The notes beneath the pieces are model-generated. The model had not been told where the DNA came from. It searched no databases and saw nothing but the letters and a program-made list of their open reading frames with translations. Of a stretch of 8,970 nucleotides of DNA, positions 1 through 5,362 are shown piece after piece. The DNA comes from Synergistaceae bacterium (GTDB taxonomy: Bacteria > Synergistota > Synergistia > Synergistales > Aminobacteriaceae), in contig JAFTBT010000170.1 of the NCBI GenBank assembly GCA_017455085.1, positions 1 through 8,970 on the forward strand, read 5' to 3'. The stretch's first letter is position 1. Each line of letters begins with the position of its first letter. The position numbers and the translations under genes were made by a program.

Positions 1-168
1 CGTCATGAATTACTGCGTGTCATGAATTGCTGTGCGTCATGAATTACTGCGTGTAGTGAATTGCTGTACGTCATGAGTTGCCGCGTGTCATGAATTGCTG
101 TACGTCATGAATTACTGCGTGTCATGAATTACTGCGTGTCATGAGTTGCTGCGTGTAGTAAATAATAT
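1..168. repeat. 17-bp tandem repeat array, about 10 copies
   Basis: Ten consecutive units with an exact 17-bp period: a partial unit at 1-15, then units beginning at 16, 33, 50, 67, 84, 101, 118, 135 and 152. The core is CGTGTCATGAATTGCTG or close variants. For the first seven units two versions alternate, one starting CGTGT and one starting TACGT or TGCGT, so there is also a 34-bp higher-order period. Units 4 and 10 carry GTAG in place of GTCATG, and the last unit decays into AT-rich sequence. The period is not a multiple of three and no frame stays open, so it is non-coding. It lies just upstream of the HxlR-type regulator and may continue left of the window. Function unknown. Confidence 0.93.
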
Positions 169-197
169 CGTAGTTGATAACAGAAGTGTGGTGATAG

Positions 198-230
198 TGT
201 TAAACGCTCGGCATGCCTTCACGTTTAACA
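198..230. promoter_or_regulatory. Perfect 9-bp inverted repeat, candidate operator
   Basis: TGTTAAACG at 198-206 and its exact reverse complement CGTTTAACA at 222-230 are separated by 15 bp, giving a centre-to-centre distance of 24 bp. It lies 42 bp upstream of the HxlR-type gene start and just downstream of a possible -35 element (TTGATA, 174-179). HxlR regulators bind as dimers to inverted repeats, usually near their own promoter, so an autoregulatory operator is a reasonable inference. A structured leader RNA is the alternative. No convincing -10 box was found. Confidence 0.5.
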
Positions 231-272
231 ACCCGCCCTCCCGCCCCCAAAAGATTAAGGAGTGAACAATCA

Positions 273-632
273 ATGCAAGACAACAATACCATATGCCCGC
301 TAAAGTACCTGACTCATGTTCTCGGAGGCAAATGGAAAATCCCCATCATCTGCATTCTCGCTGACCCACAGCCTCAACGCTACAGCTCCATCAAGCGCAG
401 ACTCGGCAACATCACCAACATGATGCTCGCACAATCTCTCAAGGAGCTCGAATCTTCCGGCATGGTCTCCCGCACACAGTTCAACGAGATCCCCCCTCAC
501 GTCGAGTACTCACTCACTGACCGCGGCAGAAAGACTCTCCCATTTCTCACCGCCGCAGCTCAGTGGGCAACACAGGAACTCTCAGAACTCGGCATGTCCC
601 CAAACTGCGAAAACTGCTCACACTCACACTAA
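273..632 (+). CDS. HxlR-family winged-helix transcriptional regulator
   Basis: The product has 119 residues, the usual HxlR size (about 100-130). ATG 273 is preferred over an upstream in-frame ATG at 213 because AAGGAG (257-262) sits 10 nt before it and the upstream extension resembles no family member. Family hallmarks are the N-terminal Cys8-Pro-Leu, then VLGGKWKIPIICIL (residues 16-29), the recognition-helix region NITNMMLAQSLKELE (46-60), and the wing ending EYSLTDRGRKTLPFL (78-92). HxlR proteins are DNA-binding dimers, and those with a cysteine near the N-terminus (YodB, HypR, QorR types) often sense thiol-reactive or oxidative stress. Unusually, the tail ends in a CxxCxHxH cluster (C112, C115, H117, H119) that could bind a metal or form a disulfide. 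An 83-nt gap separates it from the downstream oxidoreductase, so it probably controls that gene. Eleven of 13 leucines use CTC. Confidence 0.9.
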   Translation: MQDNNTICPLKYLTHVLGGKWKIPIICILADPQPQRYSSIKRRLGNITNMMLAQSLKELESSGMVSRTQFNEIPPHVEYSLTDRGRKTLPFLTAAAQWATQELSELGMSPNCENCSHSH

Positions 633-659
633 CTACTCTTTGCACACGCTAACTACTCT
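625..659 (+). repeat. Short direct repeat at the end of the HxlR-type gene
   Basis: CACACTAACTACTCT at 625-639 recurs with one mismatch at 645-659, a 20-bp period. The first copy spans the stop codon. The surrounding 601-720 stretch is extremely G-poor (hand count 41 C against 12 G). No function is apparent. Confidence 0.6.
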
Positions 660-715
660 GCTACACTTCACTCATCCCAAAATTTCACACCCATACACAG
701 AAAGGATTGACTCAC

Positions 716-2329
716 ATGCGCCTCAACTACAACGGCATCAAAGACTCTCAAGCATGGCAAGCCGCAGGCATCTCCCTCCCGCCATACGACCCTCAAGCCC
801 TCGCACAACGCACCCACTCTTCCCCTCGCTGGGTACACTTCGGAATCGGAAATATCTTCAGGATATTCATCGGCGGCATCGCAGACTCCCTCATCCGCTC
901 CGGACTCATGGACACCGGCATAATCTGCGCAGAGACTTTCGACTTTGACGTGGTCGACAAAATCTACAAGCCCTTCGACAACCTCGCACTCGCTGTTACC
1001 CTCCACGAAAACGGCACACAGGATAAATGCGTCCTCGCCTCCCTCACCGAAGCCCTCAAGGCTCACCCCTCAGACCCGGAATCGTGGAAACGCCTCACAG
1101 AAATTTTCACAGCACCGACTCTGCAGCTCGTATCATTCACAATCACAGAAAAGGGCTATGCTCTCCGAAATGCTGACGGCCAATATTTCCCGTTCGTCAG
1201 CGCAGACATCAACAACGGCCCCGAAAATCCCTCCGGAGCTATGGGAGTCGTCGCCGCAATGCTCTTCGCGAGGTGGAAAGCCGGAGCAAAACCCCTCGCG
1301 CTCGTCTCTATGGATAACGTCTCACAGAACGGCAAGAAACTCCGTGAGAGCGTCATAGACATGGCCGAACAATGGTGCAGCAAAAACTTCGTCCCCTCCG
1401 ATTTCGTGAGTTGGGTCAAGGATGAAGGCAGAGTCTCGTTTGCGTGGACTATGATCGACAAAATCACTCCCAGACCTTCGGAAGACGTGGCAAAAATGCT
1501 CGAGTCTCTCGGCGTTGAGGATATGGGTATCGTCATCACCAGCAAGAAAACGTATATAGCTCCCTTCGTCAACGCAGAAGCACCGGGATATCTCGTGATT
1601 GAGGACTCTTTCCCAAACGGCCGCCCTCCGCTCGAGAAAGCCCCCGCTGTCTACATGACAGACCGCAAAACCGTAAACCTCTCCGAACGCATGAAGGTTA
1701 CTGCCTGTCTCAACCCCATACACACGGCAATGTGCAGCTATGACTGTATGCTGGGCTACACGCTCTTTGCTGACGGTATGCATGACCCCGAACTCGCAAA
1801 GCTCGCAAAATCCGTAGGCTATGACGAGGGACTCCCTGTAGTCGAGAACCCCAAAATCCTATCTCCGAGAAAGTTTCTTGACGAGGTCGTGAATGTCCGT
1901 ATGCCCAACCCGTATTTAGGCGACACAAGCGCACGTATTGCTGTGGACATGTCCCAGATGGTCGGCATCAGGTTCGGCGAGACCGTGAAGGCCTATGTTG
2001 CTCGTGATGGCTCGGCCAAGAATCTTGTGGGAATCCCGTTAGCGATTGCGGGATGGCTGAGGTACTTGCTTGCTGTTGATGATGAGGGTAAGCCTTTCGA
2101 GCTGTCTCCTGACCCTATGATTCCGGAACTGAGAAAGCAGCTTGAGGGTATTGAGTTCGGGAAGCCGGAGAGTTTTTCGAAGCAGTTACGTCCGATTCTG
2201 AGCAACGCGAATATTTTCGAGGTAGACCTGTACGAAGCTGGGATAGGCGCAAAAATTGAGGATATGTTCCGTGAGATGCTGAATGGCAAAGGTGCAGTCA
2301 GAGCCGCCCTGAAGAAATATCTGGCCTAA
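716..2329 (+). CDS. Mannitol dehydrogenase-family oxidoreductase, probable fructuronate reductase (UxuB-like)
   Basis: The product has 537 residues, longer than E. coli UxuB (486) but in line with a long subfamily. ATG 716 is preferred to the in-frame TTG at 707 because AAAGGA (701-706) lies 9 nt before it and overlaps no alternative. The N-terminal nucleotide-binding domain shows HFGIGNIFR (residues 41-49). MDNVSQNG (199-206) matches the family DNxxxNG motif. The C-terminal domain has MKVTACLNPIHTA (326-338), carrying the catalytic-type Lys, Asn333 and His336. In mannitol 2-dehydrogenase the Lys precedes the Asn by five residues; here it is six, as I recall for the long UxuB-like branch. The family reduces D-fructuronate to D-mannonate, or interconverts related polyols and ketoses, with NAD(P)H in the cytoplasm. 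The exact substrate cannot be fixed from sequence. Codon use changes abruptly near base 1860: CTC encodes 28 of the first 30 leucines and none of the last 17. Confidence 0.85.
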   Translation: MRLNYNGIKDSQAWQAAGISLPPYDPQALAQRTHSSPRWVHFGIGNIFRIFIGGIADSLIRSGLMDTGIICAETFDFDVVDKIYKPFDNLALAVTLHENGTQDKCVLASLTEALKAHPSDPESWKRLTEIFTAPTLQLVSFTITEKGYALRNADGQYFPFVSADINNGPENPSGAMGVVAAMLFARWKAGAKPLALVSMDNVSQNGKKLRESVIDMAEQWCSKNFVPSDFVSWVKDEGRVSFAWTMIDKITPRPSEDVAKMLESLGVEDMGIVITSKKTYIAPFVNAEAPGYLVIEDSFPNGRPPLEKAPAVYMTDRKTVNLSERMKVTACLNPIHTAMCSYDCMLGYTLFADGMHDPELAKLAKSVGYDEGLPVVENPKILSPRKFLDEVVNVRMPNPYLGDTSARIAVDMSQMVGIRFGETVKAYVARDGSAKNLVGIPLAIAGWLRYLLAVDDEGKPFELSPDPMIPELRKQLEGIEFGKPESFSKQLRPILSNANIFEVDLYEAGIGAKIEDMFREMLNGKGAVRAALKKYLA

Positions 2330-2361
2330 CTTTACGCACAAGCTCACCCAGAAATAATAAC

Positions 2362-2396
2362 GCCGGAAGCCCAGTCACAGAGCCTCCGGCAGTTTT
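2362..2396. terminator. Bidirectional intrinsic terminator
   Basis: The arms GCCGGA (2362-2367) and TCCGGC (2385-2390) pair, extended inside by G2369-C2383 and C2370-G2382, followed by TTTT at 2393-2396. The complementary strand has a U-rich tail too (GTTATTATTTCT read leftward). It sits between the converging oxidoreductase and YbjN-like genes and can serve both. Confidence 0.8.
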
Positions 2397-2416
2397 GTGT
2401 CCTTAGTTGTTGCCTG

Positions 2417-2953
2417 CTATTTCTCGCACTGCTCTATCGCTTCAGCAGCACTTGACCCCTTGAACACTACATCAAGTATTCCAGGCGAATACCTCTCGAA
2501 CATCATTGCGGGAATGATTATGCTTCCCCTGATAACTTCCTTTGAGGGGATAAGTCCGTCGCAGTCCACGAAAACTTTGTAGCGGATCTCCCCGTCCCTC
2601 ATGTCCACCTCGAAATTTCCGTTCCTGAGGCCGTAATTTGCCCTGCACGTAAATTCTGCTATGGCGTTCATCACTTGCGGATCGTCTGAGTCTGCACTGA
2701 CCGGAGAGATTGCGTACACGATATACGAGTCATCCCGCACCGGCACAAAGTAATTCACGTGCTTCATCTTGCCGTCAATATTGACCCCGAACCTGAAAAT
2801 GCCTTTTTCCTCGTCAAAGTCAAATTTCCAGTCGTCATCGATCAGAAAGCCTCTGATTTCGCCCGCTATGTCCTCAGAATAATTCTCGTCTGCTCTGGCA
2901 GATACAGCCATCACCAGCAGAAATAGGACGCTGCAAAAAATTAATGCTGTCAT
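2417..2953 (-). CDS. Exported YbjN-like domain protein
   Basis: The product has 178 residues. ATG 2953 follows AGGAGG (2963-2968 on the complement) with a 9-nt spacer. Residues 1-21 look like a signal peptide: a hydrophobic run (LIFCSVLFLLVMAV) and a likely cleavage after Ala21 in SARA-DE. It lacks the usual basic residue before the hydrophobic core. The mature part resembles the YbjN fold: NYFVPVRDDSYIVYAISPV (67-85), then NYGLRNGNFEVDMRDGEIRY (106-125), then a C-terminal helix region containing MFERYSPGILDVV (151-163). YbjN relates structurally to type III secretion chaperones, and most members are cytoplasmic, so export is noteworthy. Three mature cysteines (C103, C131, C176) could form a disulfide outside the cytoplasm. 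The gene ends in TAG, showing that amber is an ordinary stop here. It lies downstream of the thioesterase gene with its own likely promoter. Function unknown. Confidence 0.78.
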   Translation of the reverse strand: MTALIFCSVLFLLVMAVSARADENYSEDIAGEIRGFLIDDDWKFDFDEEKGIFRFGVNIDGKMKHVNYFVPVRDDSYIVYAISPVSADSDDPQVMNAIAEFTCRANYGLRNGNFEVDMRDGEIRYKVFVDCDGLIPSKEVIRGSIIIPAMMFERYSPGILDVVFKGSSAAEAIEQCEK

Positions 2954-2987
2954 GAAATGAATCCTCCTGTCTGAAAAATTGCCCTGT

Positions 2988-2993
2988 ATTATA
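2988..2993 (-). promoter_or_regulatory. Consensus -10 box for the YbjN-like gene
   Basis: A perfect TATAAT on the - strand lies 34 nt upstream of ATG 2953, giving a leader of roughly 28 nt. At 16-18 bp spacing no good -35 is visible (the 17-bp position reads GAGTGA), so this is supported by the -10 and its placement only. Confidence 0.5.
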
Positions 2994-3102
2994 TCTCACA
3001 ATCCCGATATTCACTCAGAAACACGAATTTTCAGATAATAAACACTTTTTTCCCCCGTACAATCCTGTGAGCATTCATCACACATGCCGGTTCACAGCAA
3101 CA

Positions 3103-3513
3103 TCAGCTCTCGTATATATTCAGGAACACGAACTTGAAGCGACACAGGTCATCGTTTTTTTCGTTGACGATATCCGCATCAATGTAGAATATTCTTCGCC
3201 CGGCCTTCCTGACTTTTGCAGTGCATATGAGCTTTTGCGCATCCCTAGACCCCCGTAAATAGTCCACATGTCCGTTGACAGTAACGCCGTTTCCTCCTGC
3301 ACTCAAGAACGCCACACCAGCAGTGTCATCTGCCATCGTGAATAAGACTCCACCGTACGGAATGCCATACGGGTTGAAGTGATACTCTTGCAGATCCAGC
3401 TCGCTCACTGCCACGCCGTCCTCTACCTTGACGAAACTGAAGCCGGTTTTACTCTCGATATCGTCCTTGAGAATCTTGAGTGCATGTTTTTTGTTGCTGA
3501 TGTCTTCGCTCAT
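3103..3513 (-). CDS. PaaI-type hotdog-fold thioesterase
   Basis: The product has 136 residues, typical for a single hotdog domain. ATG 3513 is preferred over an in-frame start at 3561 because GCAGGA lies 7 nt before it and the extension has no family resemblance. The core HFNPYGIPYGGVLFTMADDT (residues 45-64) matches the PaaI signature. It carries the conserved Asn47, the Gly-Gly pair and Asp62 at the start of the central helix. The usual HGG is YGG here (Tyr53). The later strands GVTVNGHVDYLRG (76-88) and ICTAKVRKAGRRIFYIDADI (96-115) fit the fold. Such enzymes hydrolyse acyl-CoA thioesters, classically phenylacetyl-CoA intermediates or aryl-CoAs, in the cytoplasm as tetramers. The gene is divergent from the glutamate dehydrogenase and its promoter overlaps that gene's promoter. 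The substrate is unknown. Confidence 0.85.
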   Translation of the reverse strand: MSEDISNKKHALKILKDDIESKTGFSFVKVEDGVAVSELDLQEYHFNPYGIPYGGVLFTMADDTAGVAFLSAGGNGVTVNGHVDYLRGSRDAQKLICTAKVRKAGRRIFYIDADIVNEKNDDLCRFKFVFLNIYES

Positions 3514-3668
3514 TGATGAATCCTGCCGCAAAATAATTCTTTCAGCCACGCAGACAGCCAATAATTTACAGCAGGATATACCTCCGTTCGTGATGTGTTA
3601 TGCCGTCTCGTAATGCCTTGTTGCTTCGTGGAAAATATATGTGTCTGATGGAAAAACTTACCGCCAGA

Positions 3669-3697
3669 ATTATACTCATGATTTGACAAAATGGGAA
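3669..3697 (-). promoter_or_regulatory. Likely promoter of the thioesterase gene
   Basis: On the - strand TTCCCA (3692-3697) and TATAAT (3669-3674) are separated by 17 bp; the -10 is perfect and the -35 matches at 4 of 6. The start site would be near 3662, leaving a leader of about 150 nt before ATG 3513, which is long. The -35 box lies inside the spacer of the opposing promoter. Confidence 0.5.
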
Positions 3698-3711
3698 TGT
3701 GCATGTAAAAT
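3683..3711 (+). promoter_or_regulatory. Strong sigma70-type promoter of the glutamate dehydrogenase gene
   Basis: TTGACA (3683-3688, perfect) and TAAAAT (3706-3711, one mismatch) are separated by exactly 17 bp. The expected start is near 3718, giving a leader of about 46 nt to ATG 3764. This is the best promoter in the window and implies that the gene is, or recently was, well expressed. Confidence 0.8.
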
Positions 3712-3763
3712 TTGCCCCCGTTTGGAATATTAAGAATTGACTAACAATTTGAAGGTGTTAATT

Positions 3764-5059
3764 ATGATCGATGAAGCAACCGGAAGAAGAAGGTCCAACA
3801 ATCTGATTCTTGATACTGCATTGAGAGATTTCTACAGTGCTGCTGATGAAATGCACTTAAGCGAAGGACTCATTCAGATTCTCAGCTATCCGGAGCGCAG
3901 AGTGGACGTGTCTGTTCCAGTAGAGATGGACGACGGAACTGTGAAGGTGTTTCAGGGCTTCAGAGTCCAGCATTCCACAGCGTTAGGGCCGTCATAGGGT
4001 GGTATACGTTACGCAATGGATGTTACTTGTCAGGAGTGCGAAGGGCTCGCAATGCTGATGACGTGGAAGTGTTCTCTTGCGGGAATACCTTACGGCGGAG
4101 GCAAGGGCGGAATTTGCTGCGACCCCACACACATGTCGCGCAAGGAGAAGGAAAGAATGTCCCGTACCTTCGGCGCAAGAATCGCTCCTATCATTGGCAG
4201 ATGGTCAGACGTTCCCGCACCGGACATGTACACCGGCGGCCAAGAGATGGTCTGGATCATGGATACGATCTGCAAAATGCTCGGACACTTTGAGCCGGCA
4301 ATGCTCACCGGAAAGCCCATAGACTACTGGGGAGCAAAGGGACGTACTGAGGCAACAGGAAGAGGACTCGCGACTTGTGCGTTTGAGCTGATGAAGAAAG
4401 TTGACCTGAGGCCCGAAAACATGAGAGCAGTTGTGCAGGGGTTCGGCAACGTGGGAAGCTATGCGGCGAAAATCATGGCTGATGCCGGAGTGAAGATCGT
4501 AGCTATCAGTGACACGACCGGTGCGTACTACAACCCGAACGGGATCAACATCGACAAAGCATTTGAGTACATGAACACGAATCCTGGACAGCGCGGAAGG
4601 AAGCTCGCCGGCTTCGAGAAAGAGAACTGCGAAAATATCCCGGGAGATGAGATTATCGGAGTGGATTGCGATTTCTTCTGCCCGTGTGCGGCGCAGGGAG
4701 TACTGAATCAGGACACAGCAGGCAGCCTCAAAGCAAAGTTTGTTGTTGAGGGAGCGAACAGCCCCACGACTCCGGAAGCTGAAGATATACTCACCGATAA
4801 GGGCGTGATTCTTGTGCCGGACTTTTTGGCTAACGCAGGCGGTGTTATCGGGTCATACTATGAGTGGGCGCAGAACTTGCAGGGCTTTGGCTGGACGGAA
4901 GAGGAGTACAACAAGAGGCTTGTAGCTCTGATGACGGACAACTTCAGGAGAGTCTGGAATTATGCGGCGACACACAAGACAACGATGAGACGTGCGGCGT
5001 ATATTGCGGCCATAAAGAGAGTCACGGACATAGTGGAGCTTCGTGGAGTGTACCTGTAG
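3764..5059 (+). pseudogene. Glutamate (Glu/Leu/Phe/Val) dehydrogenase interrupted by an in-frame amber codon
   Basis: One continuous frame of 431 codons resembles hexameric NAD(P)-dependent glutamate dehydrogenase, which interconverts glutamate with 2-oxoglutarate and ammonia. ATG 3764 has AAGGTG 6 nt upstream. The sole lesion is TAG at codon 78 in GPS-stop-GGIRY, where the family has Lys. Lys102 (TWKC), Lys114 (GGGKGG) and Asp154 (PAPD) follow at spacings of 24, 12 and 40, the same as Lys89, Lys113, Lys125 and Asp165 of the Clostridium symbiosum enzyme. Codon 78 is therefore the Lys89 equivalent, which contacts the substrate side-chain carboxylate. The Rossmann motif GFGNVG is at 226-231, and the end (VELRGVYL) is the family's normal terminus. 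No frameshift or other stop is present. Without readthrough the products would be a 77-residue stub and possibly a restart at ATG 4016. It may be a recent nonsense allele, a recoded gene or a sequencing error. Confidence 0.88.
3995..3997 (+). other. In-frame TAG at a conserved catalytic-site lysine codon
   Basis: The local reading is TCA TAG GGT GGT ATA CGT TAC, that is Ser-stop-Gly-Gly-Ile-Arg-Tyr, in frame with strongly conserved sequence on both sides. AAG to TAG is a single substitution. Two genes in the window, including this one, end in TAG, so amber is not globally a sense codon here. Confidence 0.95.
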
Positions 5060-5070
5060 AGATTAGCGTA

Positions 5071-5250
5071 GGTGTTTATCAACGCGGCAGGTGTTCGTCT
5101 ACAAACGTTGCAATAGCACTTTCTGATGCGGATGTTCATCAACAAAGCGTTGGCGCAGCATTTCTTGACTGAAGTGTTCAGCAACAAAGCGTTGACGCAG
5201 CATTTTTTGGCGTTAAGTTTTCACATATAGCGTTGGATTAATGCTTTGAG
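5071..5250. repeat. Cluster of about four degenerate 41-43-bp tandem repeats
   Basis: Units begin at 5090, 5131, 5173 and 5216 (steps of 41, 42 and 43 bp), with a partial lead-in at 5071. Units 2 and 3 are closest, sharing AACAAAGCGTTGNCGCAGCA with a TTT run. It fills the gap between the glutamate dehydrogenase stop and the terminator. It shares no obvious sequence with the other two repeat clusters in the window. Function unknown. Confidence 0.82.
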
Positions 5251-5292
5251 TTAGCTATTTCACACAGAAGAACTCTTCACACATCATATAAA

Positions 5293-5325
5293 AGCCCCCT
5301 CACCCACACAGAGGGGGTTATTTTT
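5293..5325. terminator. Strong bidirectional intrinsic terminator
   Basis: CCCCCTC (5295-5301) pairs perfectly with GAGGGGG (5311-5317), extended by G5294-T5318 and A5293-T5319, with a 9-nt loop and TTTTT at 5321-5325. The opposite strand has TTTT immediately after the stem. It ends the glutamate dehydrogenase transcript from the left and the radical SAM transcript from the right. Confidence 0.9.
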
Positions 5326-5362
5326 GTGTATATATTCCCCTACAAAGAATATTGCTCACATG

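Noticed and set aside
1..168. CRISPR array
   Set aside because: The units are 17 bp and contiguous with no unique spacers, so it is a simple tandem repeat.
213..272. Upstream ATG (213) for the HxlR-type gene
   Set aside because: It would cover half of the inverted repeat, lacks a ribosome site, and adds 20 residues unlike the family, whereas ATG 273 has AAGGAG.
3995..3997. Calling the amber codon pyrrolysine outright
   Set aside because: No pyl genes or CUA-anticodon tRNA are in the window, known pyrrolysine genes are mainly methylamine methyltransferases, and TAG acts as a normal stop elsewhere here. It is kept only as a hypothesis.
3764..5059. Frameshift as the cause of the split glutamate dehydrogenase
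   Set aside because: The frame before and after 3995 is the same (4016 minus 3995 is 21), and conserved residues continue directly across the TAG, so it is a pure nonsense codon.
4864..5187. Open frames on both strands at the end of the glutamate dehydrogenase and its repeats
   Set aside because: They are out-of-frame shadows extended by the 42-bp repeats, with no independent start signals.
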